A stretch of 64,000 nucleotides of DNA from Roseibacillus sp. (GCA_029242545.1 JAQWTV010000146.1:1-64000), one strand, 5' to 3'. Counted from the stretch's first letter, positions 35,144 to 45,414 are shown. The notes: generated by a model from the sequence alone, not told the origin. Made by a program: numbers and translations.

Positions 35144-35716
35144 TGTCGAACCTGCTGCCCTGGTTACAGACCCGGCCTTGTAGTAACTGGTAAGCGGAAT
35201 GCCATTGATGACAATATTCTCGTCATAGTTTGGTATTAAAGCAGTGAGATTTCTACTTCCACGTTTGATCGACCTTGTGCCGTTACCCTTCGTCGAGTCT
35301 TTCCGGTAAACGATGAGGTAGTCCACGGATACATCTTGAATTGCCCGCCGAAGATAATTCCGAATTTCAATTTTGTAACCTCCATCGTAGCTGCTGGTTT
35401 TAGTGCTGCCACTCCGAGTGCTTCCCACTTTGTGGACGTTCTCGTAAAACATCATGCGCAGGCCTCCTGCCGCCTCCAGCTCAATAGCGCGACTTTCGAC
35501 GAAAGTGCGATGTTCCTCCGAGAGCAGGTTGATTTGAAAGGTGACGGGGCGCAGGGTTGATTGCCGTTGGACGGTAACCTTCTTGGTGAGGGGATTATAT
35601 CCGACCAGACGTCCCTGAAACGATTTTGTCTTGTCCGCATTCTCAAAGCTACGCCATTCGATTTCTGCGACAGCGGATGAGACAAGAGTCAGTAGAAGAA
35701 AGAAGAAAATCTTCAT
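35141..35716 (-). CDS. Secreted SHD1-domain-like protein, possibly interrupted by TGA
   Basis: 191 aa up to the TGA, with a signal peptide (FFFLLLTLVSSAVA). Residues ~19-75 (EWRSFENADKTKSFQGRLVG, KKVTVQRQS, LLSEEHRTFVESR) match the SLA1-homology-1 (SHD1) pattern common in secreted planctomycete and verrucomicrobial proteins. A beta-rich domain follows (GYKIEIRNYLRRAIQDVSVDYLIVY). The frame stays open and coding-like past the TGA to 34970, so the annotated end may not be the true one. Its function is unknown; SHD1 in eukaryotes binds peptides, but this has not been shown for bacterial versions. Confidence 0.7.
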   Translation of the reverse strand: MKIFFFLLLTLVSSAVAEIEWRSFENADKTKSFQGRLVGYNPLTKKVTVQRQSTLRPVTFQINLLSEEHRTFVESRAIELEAAGGLRMMFYENVHKVGSTRSGSTKTSSYDGGYKIEIRNYLRRAIQDVSVDYLIVYRKDSTKGNGTRSIKRGSRNLTALIPNYDENIVINGIPLTSYYKAGSVTRAAGST

Positions 35717-35772
35717 CAGCTGGATATCTTAGCAGATATGTCCGCCGAGCCAACTTCTAATCACAATCTGCT

Positions 35773-36892
35773 TCAGGAGGTGTCCTGACCCCTGAGCATT
35801 GCCTCGATGAATGGGTCCAGGGCGCCGTCCATGACGGCTTGGATATTACCGGTTTCGCATCCAGTTCGCAGGTCCTTAACCATCTGGTATGGTTGAAAAA
35901 CATAAGATCTGATCTGGCTACCGAAGCCAATTTCGCCTTTTTCGCCGTAGGTGCGGTCGGCCTCCACTTTCTGCTTATCCTCCTCAATCTGGTAGAGTTT
36001 GGCTTTCAAGAGCTCCCAAGCCAGTTCCCGATTACGCAGTTGCGAACGCTCCTGAGTACATCGAATCATAATTCCGGAGGGCTTGTGCTTCATGATCACC
36101 GCAGTCTCAACTTTGTTGACATTCTGGCCCCCCTTGCCGCCAGAGCGGGTTGTCTGGATCTCGACGTCGCTCTCAGGGATTTCGATATTAATATCGTTTG
36201 AAATTTCAGGAGTGCAGTCGATTGCGGCGAATGAGGTGTGACGTTTTCCGGCAGCATCAAAGGGGGAAATGCGGACGAGCCGATGAACTCCCCGCTCGTT
36301 CTTGAGGTAGCCATAAGCATACTCTCCTTCGATTTTAATCGATGTGCTTGAGATCCCAGCGCCCTCTCCCTCCTGTTCATCGGTAATAGAAACCTTGAAG
36401 CCCCGACTGTCGGCCCATCGTATATACATACGCTGTAGCATCTGGGCCCAGTCGAAGGCTTCTGTTCCACCTGCCCCTGCTTGAATAGAGAGATAGGCAT
36501 TGTTAGGGTCGGACGGCTTATCTAGCAGAGTGACAAGTTCAAAGCTGTCGATGTCTTCCTCCAGGGAAAGAAATTCGGTGATCGCTTCGCGAGCGGAATC
36601 GACATCGTCAAACTCTCTCGCAAGCTCTACTCCAGCCTCGATATTCTGCAGGCGTTCCTCAAGTTTCAGAAAAGGATGAAGCTTTCCCTTGAGCCGGCTG
36701 GCTTCCCGAACAGTTTGTTGGGCAGTGTTCTGGTCATTCCAGAAATCGGAAGCTTCCATCTTTTTATCGATGGCAGTGATGGTGTTTTCCAGCTCAGGAA
36801 CGTCAAAGGTACCTCCGGAGTTCCGACAGGCGGCCCTTGAGAGCTGCAGTGTCGAGCGCCTGGAGGTCGTCGCTGAATGAATTTTCGGCCAT
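35773..36892 (-). CDS. prfB: Peptide chain release factor 2, with programmed +1 frameshift
   Basis: The gene is in two frames. ATG 36892 opens 29 codons ([20 protein letters not shown]...) that end at TGA 36805-36803; a +1 shift there continues as [17 protein letters not shown] in the frame running to 35773, giving about 372 aa. CTTTGAC is preceded by a Shine-Dalgarno-like GGAGG three bases upstream, the classic prfB autoregulatory site. RF2 landmarks are [15 protein letters not shown] (SPF, stop-codon reading) and [17 protein letters not shown] (GGQ, peptide release). It ends translation at UGA and UAA; low RF2 promotes the shift. Calling the gene as a single frame would lose the true N-terminus. 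Confidence 0.93.
36802..36816 (-). promoter_or_regulatory. prfB +1 frameshift site
   Basis: Minus-strand GGAGG-TAC-CTT-TGA-C: an internal Shine-Dalgarno-like element three bases before the CUU slip codon and an in-frame UGA followed by C, as in E. coli prfB. Confidence 0.9.
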
Positions 36893-37017
36893 CTGCCCGG
36901 GAGTGTGGGCATCACGGATGGGGAGTCAAGGCGGTCTTGACGCGGCTTCAAAAGGGCAATTCGGGGGTTTATCCAGAGCAAGCAATTCTTGCGAAGTGGA
37001 AGATCCCCCTCAGGGTA

Positions 37018-37482
37018 ATGTCCGTGTTCAACGATTGCAAAAAGCTCAGCAGGTCCGTCCTTTTCCTCGCCTCAGTGGTGTTGGTCCCTGGGTGTGGGGC
37101 AGGCGGGAATGGCGATTCCGCTCGACCGGGGCTTCTTCAGTCCCGCAAAATTGAATTTGCACCCCGTTATAGCATAGAGCGTGCGATCATCACGGTATTT
37201 CAAGGAGATGGTTTTGAAATGGTGCCAGGGAGTGGAGCTAGTGGAATATTCCGCTTTGTTCGGGAGGGTGATGCCCTTGGCAGGGAACGGTTCGGGGAGT
37301 GGTTTGGCCCCGGGGTCTTCCTCAGAATCGAGGTAATTCTGACCGAGGTTGAATTCGGAACCCATCGGGTGTCCTCAGCTCTTGAGGTAAGGAGAGGAGG
37401 CCCATTCGTCAGCTCTCAAGAGGGTAGCCGCAGGGTGAAAGTCCTTTTGCGGCGGGTGAGAAAGTTGGCAGGGCTCCTTTGA
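37018..37482 (+). CDS. Hypothetical lipoprotein
   Basis: 154 aa from ATG 37018. The N-terminus is a lipoprotein signal ([16 protein letters not shown]) with Cys26, and the mature protein is a small beta-strand-rich domain ([44 protein letters not shown]). The open frame continues upstream to 36877 across the prfB 5' end, but ATG 37018 gives the normal signal. Divergent from prfB. No family recognised; probably an envelope protein. Confidence 0.7.
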   Translation: MSVFNDCKKLSRSVLFLASVVLVPGCGAGGNGDSARPGLLQSRKIEFAPRYSIERAIITVFQGDGFEMVPGSGASGIFRFVREGDALGRERFGEWFGPGVFLRIEVILTEVEFGTHRVSSALEVRRGGPFVSSQEGSRRVKVLLRRVRKLAGLL

Positions 37483-37491
37483 GTGGCGCGC

Positions 37492-38202
37492 TCAGGAGAT
37501 AGTTCCCAGAGCAATCCGGATCATATCATTGAACGTCGTTTGCCGTTCCTCCGAAGAGGTCGCTTCCCCAGTGCGGATGTGATCCGAGACCGTGCAGATT
37601 GTTAGAGCCCTCTTGCCGCACTCCGCTGCACAACCGTAAAGTCCGGCAGCTTCCATTTCAATGCCGAGAACTCCCATGGCCTCGATGACGTCAAACATGT
37701 CCGGGTCAGGGGTATAGAAAAGGTCCGCGGAAAAGAGGTTTCCAACTCTGACAGGGATCTCAAGGGACTCAGCGGCGGAAACGGCTTTTCGGGCTAAATC
37801 AAAATCAGCAATCGCGGCAAAGTCGTGGCCTCGGAAGCGGCCTCGGTTCACCTTAGAGTCCGTGCATGCCCCTGTGCCAATCAAGATGTCGCGTAGGCCG
37901 ACCTTGGAGTGAGAGGTTCCACAGCTGCCCACGCGGATAATCGTTTCTACGTCGTATTCAGTCCAAAGCTCCTTGGCATAAATGGAAATGGAAGGAATGC
38001 CCATGCCGCTGCCCATCACGGAGACTCTGGACCCAAGGTGTTCACCGGTGAAGGCCAGCATTCCACGTATACCGTTGACCTGCCGAACGTCGGAGAGGAA
38101 TTCATCGGCAATGTGTCTAGCCCTGAGAGGGTCACCAGGCATGAGGACTGTGGACGCAAAATCTCCGGGAATAGCTTCGATGTGAGGTGTTGGAGCGGGC
38201 AT
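37492..38202 (-). CDS. deoD: Purine-nucleoside phosphorylase, DeoD type
   Basis: 236 aa from ATG 38202 ([16 protein letters not shown]); upstream in-frame codons to 38292 are not family-like. [45 protein letters not shown] and [15 protein letters not shown] match the hexameric low-molecular-mass PNPs; SDHIRTGE holds the catalytic Asp. It splits purine (deoxy)nucleosides with phosphate. Last gene of the nucleoside-salvage operon; deoB ends 17 bp upstream of its start. Confidence 0.95.
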   Translation of the reverse strand: MPAPTPHIEAIPGDFASTVLMPGDPLRARHIADEFLSDVRQVNGIRGMLAFTGEHLGSRVSVMGSGMGIPSISIYAKELWTEYDVETIIRVGSCGTSHSKVGLRDILIGTGACTDSKVNRGRFRGHDFAAIADFDLARKAVSAAESLEIPVRVGNLFSADLFYTPDPDMFDVIEAMGVLGIEMEAAGLYGCAAECGKRALTICTVSDHIRTGEATSSEERQTTFNDMIRIALGTIS

Positions 38203-38218
38203 CTTGAAAAAATGAAGT

Positions 38219-39439
38219 TTAAATAAGAGAAGTGCCTTTTGCAAAAGGCTCCAGAGAAAAATAGCCCGCGATCGTCTGCCCGATATCCGCAAAGGTTTCC
38301 CGAGCTCCTAGACAGGTGCCAGAGGGGACCTTGTCTCCTGTCAAAAGAATCGGGATATCCTCTCTCGTATGGTCCGTTCCGGGCCATGTGGGATCATTTC
38401 CATGGTCTGCGGTGATGATCAGGAGATCGCCTGATTGCAGGGCGGATAATAAGGCAGGCAGGGCGCGGTCGAATTCTTCGAGGGCTCGACCGTAGCCTTG
38501 AGCGTCCCGGCGGTGACCGTAAAGGGCGTCGAAATCAACGAAATTAGTCATCACGATACTGTTGGTTTCACTTTGCTGGAGGGCGGACAGGGTCTCCCCC
38601 CAGAGAGCAGAATGTCCGTGAGCCCTGAGCTCTCGAGTGATACCAGCATGGGCGTAGATATCGGCGATCTTGCCAACTCCGGTTACGGATCCACCTGCTC
38701 GTTGAATTTTCTCAAGGATCGTGACGCCAGGAGGGGGCACAGCAAAGTCGCGGCGGTTGCCAGTCCGCTTGAAATCCTTGGGACTGGTGCCGGTAAACGG
38801 GCGAGCAATGACACGTCCAATCGTCAGCTCGCTATCGTCAAGGAGCTGGCGAATGCAGTGACAAAGCTCATAGAGTCGCTCCAGACCGAAATGGTGCTCA
38901 TGGGCTGCAACTTGGAAAACGCTATCGGCGGATGTGTAGAAGATCGGGCTACTGGATATGATGTGCTCCTGCCCAAACTGCTGGATAATCTCGGTTCCTG
39001 ACCCGTGGCAGTTCCCAAGTGAGTTCTCGACGAGTCCGTGTTTGGCGATTTGGCTGCCAAGCGTTTCCGGGAAGAACGGGACGCTTCTTGGGAAGTAAGA
39101 CCAATCGAAGGGAACCGGAACTCCTGCGATTTCCCAATGACCACTGGGGGTGTCTTTTCCAAGACTCGTTTCCCTCGCATAGGCCCACGCTCCCTGGATG
39201 TTGTCAGAGGAAATCATTCCAGCAGGGTAGACTCCATTCTTGAGCTTGTATGATTCGAGAAGTCCCAGCTGGGCAAGGTTGGGAAGTTGGAGCGGCGTTC
39301 CGGCGAGAGCGAATGTTTTTGCGATATGCCCTAGAGTGTCGGCGCCCTCGTCGGTAAAGCCATCACCCCCGAAGGCAGAGGCGTCGGACGCACTCCCAAT
39401 CCCAAGGGAATCCATGACCAGAAGGATGACGCGTTTCAT
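38219..39439 (-). CDS. deoB: Phosphopentomutase
   Basis: 406 aa, the usual length. It opens [20 protein letters not shown] with the metal-binding and phosphorylated-residue region of the alkaline-phosphatase superfamily; [32 protein letters not shown] complete the Mn2+ site. It converts (deoxy)ribose 1-phosphate to the 5-phosphate, taking the products of DeoA and DeoD into central metabolism. Start overlaps the deoA stop by 4 bp. Confidence 0.96.
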   Translation of the reverse strand: MKRVILLVMDSLGIGSASDASAFGGDGFTDEGADTLGHIAKTFALAGTPLQLPNLAQLGLLESYKLKNGVYPAGMISSDNIQGAWAYARETSLGKDTPSGHWEIAGVPVPFDWSYFPRSVPFFPETLGSQIAKHGLVENSLGNCHGSGTEIIQQFGQEHIISSSPIFYTSADSVFQVAAHEHHFGLERLYELCHCIRQLLDDSELTIGRVIARPFTGTSPKDFKRTGNRRDFAVPPPGVTILEKIQRAGGSVTGVGKIADIYAHAGITRELRAHGHSALWGETLSALQQSETNSIVMTNFVDFDALYGHRRDAQGYGRALEEFDRALPALLSALQSGDLLIITADHGNDPTWPGTDHTREDIPILLTGDKVPSGTCLGARETFADIGQTIAGYFSLEPFAKGTSLI

Positions 39440-40764
39440 GGTGAGGAGACCCTCTCCAGAACGACAGGGGTGACTTCCGGAGCCTGAGCGCTGATGGTAA
39501 ATGCCGATCGCAGGTCATCAGCGACTCTCAGGGCAGAGTCTTCCGAGGCAGCATAAACGACGGCAAGGGGCGTTTTCCGGTCTACCCTTTCTCCGAGGGC
39601 TGCGATTTGTCCAAGTCCTACACGTGGGTCAACGACCTGCTCCGGTTCGCTTCGGCCCCCTCCTAGTCTCACTACTGCGAGACCGAGTTCACGAGTGTTA
39701 ATAGAGGTAACGAACCCTTCCTGAGAGGGGTAGATTTCTCTCATGACGGGAGCGAGCGGGAGGTAGTAGCTGGGACGGTCCAGAAGATCACTGGGTCCCC
39801 CCAGAGAATATACCATCTGGGAAAAACGGTCGGCGGCCTGTCCGGAGGCAAGCCCCTTCCGGAGAGTGGCAAGGGCCTCACTTTCAGAGTCTGCCAGCCC
39901 CGAGGTCTGAAGAACCTCTGAACAGAGAGAGAGGGTGACCTTTTCCAGCCTCTGATTGCGCTGAGCACCGGTAAGGAAGTCGATCGCCTCTCTTACCTCG
40001 ATGGCATTACCAGCACTCGAAGCAAGGCTCTGGTTCATATCAGTAAGAAGTGCAGAAGTTGGAGTTCCCGCTCCACCAGAGACATCCACGATGCTCTGGG
40101 CCAACGCTCGTGACTGCTCTAGAGTTGCCATGAAAGCTCCATTACCAACTTTGATGTCCATGACCAGGGAATCGAGACCTGCGGAAAGCTTCTTGGAGAG
40201 AATGGAGGCTGTGATAAGCCCGATAGACTCGACGGTCGCAGTGGTGTCCCGGATCGAGTAGAGGCGGCCATCAGCTGGTGCGAGAACTTCTGTTTGGCCA
40301 ATGATGGCAACGCCTGTGTCCCTGACCACCTTCTGGAAAAGGGAGTTTTGCGGCGTAGAGTTGTAGCCTGGGATGGCATCCAGCTTGTCCAGAGTTCCGC
40401 CTGTATGGCCCAGTCCGCGCCCTGAAATCATAGGGACGTAGCCGCCGCAGGCAGCCAGCAGGGGCCCAAGGACTAGCGATACCAAATCCCCTACGCCACC
40501 GGTAGAGTGCTTGTCGATCACCGGCCCATTCAAGTGGTGATCCGACCAGTCAAGGACAGTTCCCGAATCGCGCATGGCGAGAGTCAGGCTGACACATTCT
40601 TCTGAGCTAAGGCTTTTGAAATAGACTGCCATTGCGAATGCAGCGGCTTGTCCATCGCTGATGTTTCCATCGGTAAGGCCATTAACGAGAAAATTGATTT
40701 CATCTCTGCCAAGGATATGGCCATCGCGTTTTCGCCGTATAATTTCCTGAGGAAGAAAGGCCAT
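39436..40764 (-). CDS. deoA: Thymidine/pyrimidine-nucleoside phosphorylase
   Basis: 442 aa. KHSTGGVGD followed by [35 protein letters not shown] is the signature of the nucleoside phosphorylase II family; [23 protein letters not shown] is the phosphate and base site. It phosphorolyses thymidine and possibly uridine; I cannot tell the exact specificity. The operon order CNT transporter, XapX, deoA, deoB, deoD makes uptake, cleavage and isomerisation one pathway. Confidence 0.93.
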   Translation of the reverse strand: MAFLPQEIIRRKRDGHILGRDEINFLVNGLTDGNISDGQAAAFAMAVYFKSLSSEECVSLTLAMRDSGTVLDWSDHHLNGPVIDKHSTGGVGDLVSLVLGPLLAACGGYVPMISGRGLGHTGGTLDKLDAIPGYNSTPQNSLFQKVVRDTGVAIIGQTEVLAPADGRLYSIRDTTATVESIGLITASILSKKLSAGLDSLVMDIKVGNGAFMATLEQSRALAQSIVDVSGGAGTPTSALLTDMNQSLASSAGNAIEVREAIDFLTGAQRNQRLEKVTLSLCSEVLQTSGLADSESEALATLRKGLASGQAADRFSQMVYSLGGPSDLLDRPSYYLPLAPVMREIYPSQEGFVTSINTRELGLAVVRLGGGRSEPEQVVDPRVGLGQIAALGERVDRKTPLAVVYAASEDSALRVADDLRSAFTISAQAPEVTPVVLERVSSP

Positions 40765-40792
40765 TGGGTAAGGGTCAGATACCGGAGTTGAT

Positions 40793-40960
40793 TCAGGAAA
40801 ATAGTTTCACGATGAACGGCCAGAGCTGAGCCCCCAGGTAAATCCCCAGAATACCAACGACTCCCGCAATGGCGGGGGGTGCAGGAACCGGGAGTTTAAA
40901 GGCGCTAAAAATAACGCCGACAAAGATTCCGACGGTAAGGGCCAAGACGATCTCAATCAT
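40793..40960 (-). CDS. XapX domain small membrane protein
   Basis: 55 aa from ATG 40960 ([19 protein letters not shown]); an in-frame open stretch to 41011 is not needed. Two hydrophobic segments flank [20 protein letters not shown], the conserved core of the XapX family. The function of XapX is unknown, but it tends to lie near nucleoside transport and phosphorylase genes, as here between the CNT transporter and deoA. It may assist or modulate the transporter; that is inference. Confidence 0.85.
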   Translation of the reverse strand: MIEIVLALTVGIFVGVIFSAFKLPVPAPPAIAGVVGILGIYLGAQLWPFIVKLFS

Positions 40961-41007
40961 TGTTTTCCTTGAAGAGGTTATGTTGCCGGTCATGAGCGTT
41001 GGAGAGT

Positions 41008-42228
41008 TCAACTACTCAGGGCTAGAAAAAGCCCTGCGATAGCGGCACTCATAAAGTTAGCGAGGGAGGCTGCGAATACGGCTTTGAGGCCCATCCGCGC
41101 GATGTCCGGGCGGCGTTTTGGAGCCATCCCGCCTAATCCGCCAAGGAGAATGGCGATTGAAGAGAGGTTAGCAAAACCACATAAGGCAAAGGTTACAATG
41201 CCCTCCGAGAGAGGAGAGAGCGAGCCGTCATCAAGGAGGGCCTTATAGGCTACGAACTCGTTGAGGATGATCTTCTGGCCGATAAAACTTCCAGCCCGAC
41301 TGGCCTCCTCCCACGGCACACCGAGAATCCAGGCAAGAGGAGCAAAGACCACTCCGAGAATTTGCTGGAGAGAAATATCGGGGCAGCCAAACCATCCTCC
41401 CACTGTTCCAAGCCCCATATTCAGGAGAGCGATGAGTGCGATAAAGGCGAGAAGCATGGCGCCCACATTCAATGCGAGCTTCAAGCCAGCAGATGCTCCT
41501 TGCGCTGCTGCGTCAAGGACGTTGACCGGCTTGTCTTCCGCATCGTCGCTGGGGAGATGCTCTTCAGGAGTTTCGCTTTCAGGGAAAAGGATTTTGGCGA
41601 AAAGCAACCCTCCTGGTGCGGCCATGAACGAGGCGGCTAGGAGATACTCAAGCTTTACACCCATGCCCGCATACGCTGCCAGAACAGAGCCGGCAATTGA
41701 GGAGAGACCCCCTACCATGATGGCAAAGAGTTCTGACTGAGTCATGCGGGGGATGTAGGGGCGGACGACGAGAGGGGCTTCGGTTTGACCAACAAAAATA
41801 TTTGCAGTAGCCGAGAGGGATTCGGCACGGCTCGTGCCGAGCATCTTGCGCAGAGCACCTCCGAGACTGTGAATGACCAGCGGCATGATGCGAAGGTGGT
41901 AGAGGACTGCGATAAGGGAGGCGAAAAAAATGATTACCGGGAGAACGCGGACTACGAAAATAAAGCCCATGGACTCCTGCTCTGCGAGGGAGCCAAATAG
42001 AAATTCGATGCCCTTGTCCCCACTGGAAATGATGGCCCGGACCAAGGTAGAGAGACTCCCTAGCACTGCTTGGCCTTGTGTTGTGAAGAGGACAAAGGCG
42101 CCCAGTCCGATCTGCAGGAGCAGAGCTCCGGTTACTGTGCGGAGCCGAATAGCCCGCCAGTTGGAGGAGAAAATTATCGCGACCCCCAGAAGAACAGCGA
42201 TTCCTAGAAGAGAGACGAGTGCAGACAT
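41008..42228 (-). CDS. Concentrative nucleoside transporter (NupC/CNT family)
   Basis: 406 aa with about nine hydrophobic segments. [48 protein letters not shown] and [20 protein letters not shown] are core CNT motifs for nucleoside and cation binding. It imports nucleosides driven by H+ or Na+. It is the first gene of the salvage operon (42228 to 37492) and is divergent from recO, with 216 bp between them; I could not find a convincing promoter there. Confidence 0.93.
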   Translation of the reverse strand: MSALVSLLGIAVLLGVAIIFSSNWRAIRLRTVTGALLLQIGLGAFVLFTTQGQAVLGSLSTLVRAIISSGDKGIEFLFGSLAEQESMGFIFVVRVLPVIIFFASLIAVLYHLRIMPLVIHSLGGALRKMLGTSRAESLSATANIFVGQTEAPLVVRPYIPRMTQSELFAIMVGGLSSIAGSVLAAYAGMGVKLEYLLAASFMAAPGGLLFAKILFPESETPEEHLPSDDAEDKPVNVLDAAAQGASAGLKLALNVGAMLLAFIALIALLNMGLGTVGGWFGCPDISLQQILGVVFAPLAWILGVPWEEASRAGSFIGQKIILNEFVAYKALLDDGSLSPLSEGIVTFALCGFANLSSIAILLGGLGGMAPKRRPDIARMGLKAVFAASLANFMSAAIAGLFLALSS

Positions 42229-42444
42229 GTCACTGGGGCAGAAGAACGTTTAACAGAGAAGCAGGGCTGGTGCCATCGAAACCGTCAAGCTGTCATTCGG
42301 TATCTTAGCGTCCTTGACAGGCTGTAGCAGGATCTGGAGGTTTGGGGAGACTCTCTTCCGTGAGTGGACCCCTGGCGTGTCCGGGTCATATCTTTATCGG
42401 GTAGCCTGAATATGCAGGGTTTCGAGAGAAGTAGCACTTTGGTT

Positions 42445-42993
42445 ATGGAAAAGGCGCGTGGCATTGTAACTCGAGTTACCAAGTTGGGTGATACCAGCCT
42501 CATTGTGCATTGGTGCTGTCGGGAAGCAGGCTTGATGAAAACGGTTGCGAAGGCGGCTCGTCGGACAACGAGCCCTTTTGCAGGAAAGCTGGACCTCTTT
42601 GTCGAGGCGGAACTGGTGTGGAGTCCAAGCCGGAAAAGCGATCTCCACGTTCTGAAGGAGGTGGAAGTGTCAGGGTTCCATCCTGAATTGCGGCGTGGAT
42701 ACGCAGAAACCATGGTGGCCGCATATTTTTGCCAGCTTCTCGAGGCCGTCGCGGAGCGGGAGCATCCCGTTCCTGAGTTATTTGACCTTCTGCGAGGAGC
42801 CCTTCGCTACCTTTCGAAATCTCCGGCGGACCGCCGCGCGCTTCTTCACTATGAGCGGAGGTTAACGGAGCTTCTTGGAGTTGGTCATGACGGCGTGAAT
42901 GCAGCCGCGGCCTTGGAAAGGGCATTTGGAAGATTGCCCCGCTCCCGCAAGGACTGCCTTGCACTTCTGGGAGATGGCCCAAATGCCGGATGA
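42445..42993 (+). CDS. recO: DNA repair protein RecO-like, short form
   Basis: 182 aa from ATG 42445 (MEKARGIVTRVTKLGDTSLIV), which aligns with the usual start of the OB-fold domain; ATG 42412 is an alternative. AKAARRTTSPFAGKLDLFVEAELVWSP is a good RecO N-domain and the rest is helical (YAETMVAAYFCQLLEAVAE). RecO helps RecR load RecA on SSB-coated DNA. It is shorter than the usual ~240 aa and lacks the C-terminal four-Cys zinc finger, which also occurs in some other lineages. Confidence 0.8.
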   Translation: MEKARGIVTRVTKLGDTSLIVHWCCREAGLMKTVAKAARRTTSPFAGKLDLFVEAELVWSPSRKSDLHVLKEVEVSGFHPELRRGYAETMVAAYFCQLLEAVAEREHPVPELFDLLRGALRYLSKSPADRRALLHYERRLTELLGVGHDGVNAAAALERAFGRLPRSRKDCLALLGDGPNAG

Positions 42994-43025
42994 AGATGCG
43001 GTAAACCTCCGAGGAGGCTGCGAGC

Positions 43026-43799
43026 TCAGCGCGTCTGGGTCCTGAATCTTTCCCCGAGGAGCCATTTACGAAGGACCTCATCGCTTGCTGTCAGATTGCC
43101 GGTTACCCGGTAGTCAGAGTTTCGAAGGACTTGGGATTGCTCCGTGGGTTCGTCGATAACGCAGTAGGGGCTGGAGCCGGAAGAATGAATGAACCGGATG
43201 TCATTACTGCTGGTAATGACAAGAAACGCAACGTGGCTGTCCAGCCCTACAATATAGATGCCAGGTCCGGAGAGGAGGATTTCCTTGAGAAATGCGTCAT
43301 AGTCCATTCCGACTCTGATTCTCATTTCTCCCCTGGGTAGAAAGGTTCCCAATATATTTTGGGAGGCTTGTTGGGCGAGGGGCGCCCATTCAACCTCAAA
43401 CCCAGCATCCTGAAGCACGGAAGAGACAAAATAACCACAGGCAACTTTTCCCGTGCCCGGTTCGTGGGCGGTCCCGTTGAAATCCCATGGTGTGCCCAGC
43501 CAGCATCGCATCAGGCGTGGCAGGCTCATTTGCAAAAGTTCGCGAGTCTGGGTCAGGAGGGCGGTCTGTTGGGGCCCAATCGATGCTTTCAGGTAGGATT
43601 GGCCAAGGCGCTGGCGGTGCTGCTCGAGGTCCCTCGAAAGGGTCCTGTAGGTGGCGAGGTCTGGAGCTGGTTCTGAACTACGCTGCGAGACAAGCAATTG
43701 TTCGATAGTAGTAGTGAACCGGTGCCGCTGAGTCCAAGCGGTAAGGGCGAGGGAAACTACGGCAAGAAGGAAGACAACTCGTAGCAGCAACCTCCGCAT
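43026..43799 (-). CDS. Membrane-anchored NlpC/P60-like putative cysteine peptidase
   Basis: 257 aa with an N-terminal anchor (LLLRVVFLLAVVSLALTAW), a helical linker and a papain-like domain. GTPWDFNGTAHEPGTGKVACGYFV supplies a candidate catalytic Cys at the start of a helix, and VGLDSHVAFLVI a His on the next strand, the layout of NlpC/P60-type enzymes. I recognise the pattern but no named family, so the peptidase activity and a cell-wall substrate are inferred. Confidence 0.6.
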   Translation of the reverse strand: MRRLLLRVVFLLAVVSLALTAWTQRHRFTTTIEQLLVSQRSSEPAPDLATYRTLSRDLEQHRQRLGQSYLKASIGPQQTALLTQTRELLQMSLPRLMRCWLGTPWDFNGTAHEPGTGKVACGYFVSSVLQDAGFEVEWAPLAQQASQNILGTFLPRGEMRIRVGMDYDAFLKEILLSGPGIYIVGLDSHVAFLVITSSNDIRFIHSSGSSPYCVIDEPTEQSQVLRNSDYRVTGNLTASDEVLRKWLLGERFRTQTR

Positions 43800-43905
43800 A
43801 TGGAGATCCTACCCTCCCTGCCTCTCCAATTACAGCACGTATCTTCGGGGGCTCTCCCAAGGCGCAAGGTTAAGCCCAGGCAAAGGAGGGCAACGAATGA
43901 AACCT

Positions 43906-45414
43906 CTACCGTTTCGCGTGAAGTGTATAATACACTGTGTCACCCAAGAGGAGTTTTCCGCTGTTTGAGCGAACCTCGGGGAGGCGGAGGGTATAGAGAT
44001 ATCCACTTTTCAAGTCTCCGGTGTTCTTGAAGTTAATTACACAGGAGCGGTCCTCTGCGGAGAGGCTAGTTGCCTTGATGGCAACGTTCTGCTTGTCCAC
44101 CTTTGGTGAGCCGTAACCCGCATGATATTTGTAGGTGTGGCGGGTAATCTCAACCTTTTTGAGGCTTTCTGGATCGACCGGTTGGGTGAACCCCAGGGAA
44201 AAGCCCCGGGGCGTTAGCTCGACGCGATCAATGGCAATAAAGTCGGCCGCGTCTTTCTTCAGGCGTACTCGGACAAGACCTTCGCCTCCAGCCCACGAGA
44301 GATGGGTCTTTGCAACCCAAAGTGATCCATCCGGGGTAAAGGCCATCCGATGATTACCTGCTCCCAGTGCTCCGGTTCGCAGAAAGGGAATGGCAGCCCC
44401 CTGAGAGACCTCGCCTACGGGGTCAGGGAGGAACCGCACAAGAGTGGGGCTGTTCATTTCCCCGATGAGCATTTGCTCGCTGAGTCCGCCGAAAACACCT
44501 TGCGGAATCATGAGTGGTTCGGTAGGTGAGTTTGCCAGCTCGCCTTGGGGTAACAGGCCCATAGCCGGGGTGCGCAATTTTTCAAGCTCGGCTACCGCAA
44601 CCTGCAAAGGCTCCCGGCTCCAGCCTTCCTTCCAAACCAAGGACGCGGGGTGCCCGTAGAAGCGTCCCTCTCGCACGTGAAAGATCTTGCTGGTTCCCAG
44701 CCAGTCTCCTTGGTTATCAGCGACATAAAGGCGCCCTTCCTTGTCGAAACCAAGTCCTTCCGGAGACCGGAACCCACTTGCGAATGGCTGCCATTTGCTG
44801 CCATCGGGAGCAACCTTGAGCACCCATCCGCGGTAGGGAACTCTGGAATACATGCGTCCTGCACGCCCCTTATATTTAAGCCACTCGGGTCCATTCAGCA
44901 TGTATTTCCGATCAAGACCAATAGGACTCCAGCGGCCACGAATCTCCTCGCGAATACCGGCACCATCGGAGGCTGTGCCAAGCGCGAGATATATGTAGCC
45001 CTCCTTGTCTTGTGCGAGACCAAAGGCGAACTCATGATAGTTTCCAGTCATCCCGAAATCATCGAAGACTGTCTGGTAAAGGTCTCCGACCCCATCACCA
45101 TCCGTATCACTGATCCTTGTCAATTCGGGGCGCTGCATAACCAGAAAGCTGGAGTCACTCTCTGCCAGTATGCCCAGTGGTTCATGCAGCCCCGATGCAA
45201 ACTGCTTCCAGGTGTCATCCTTGGGGTTATAAATGAAGAGTTCGCCGCGATGAAAACATGCCGCAAGGTTACCACTGGGGGTTGTTGCAAGGCCTCCGAT
45301 CTGTGCATCGACTCCAGGCGGAGGAGATATTTTTTCTATGCTGAAGGCATCGGTCCATACGTCGGCAGAGGCGAGGCAGGAGGCGAGAATAAGTGCGGCG
45401 ATACTACGGATCAT
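43906..45414 (-). CDS. Secreted beta-propeller protein, sugar-dehydrogenase-like
   Basis: 502 aa with a signal peptide (IAALILASCLASADVW). Propeller blades are seen in GLATTPSGNLAACFHRGE, AFGLAQDKEGYIYLALG, GFRSPEGLGFDKEGRLYVADN and HRMAFTPDGSLWVAKT; DTDGDGVGDLYQTV is a calcium-binding-like loop. This resembles the PQQ/NHL-propeller half of the putative membrane-bound dehydrogenases of planctomycetes and verrucomicrobia, but without the cytochrome c (CxxCH) part. Its start overlaps the stop of the azurin-like gene by 11 bp, so they are one unit and may share a redox role. Confidence 0.72.
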   Translation of the reverse strand: MIRSIAALILASCLASADVWTDAFSIEKISPPPGVDAQIGGLATTPSGNLAACFHRGELFIYNPKDDTWKQFASGLHEPLGILAESDSSFLVMQRPELTRISDTDGDGVGDLYQTVFDDFGMTGNYHEFAFGLAQDKEGYIYLALGTASDGAGIREEIRGRWSPIGLDRKYMLNGPEWLKYKGRAGRMYSRVPYRGWVLKVAPDGSKWQPFASGFRSPEGLGFDKEGRLYVADNQGDWLGTSKIFHVREGRFYGHPASLVWKEGWSREPLQVAVAELEKLRTPAMGLLPQGELANSPTEPLMIPQGVFGGLSEQMLIGEMNSPTLVRFLPDPVGEVSQGAAIPFLRTGALGAGNHRMAFTPDGSLWVAKTHLSWAGGEGLVRVRLKKDAADFIAIDRVELTPRGFSLGFTQPVDPESLKKVEITRHTYKYHAGYGSPKVDKQNVAIKATSLSAEDRSCVINFKNTGDLKSGYLYTLRLPEVRSNSGKLLLGDTVYYTLHAKR

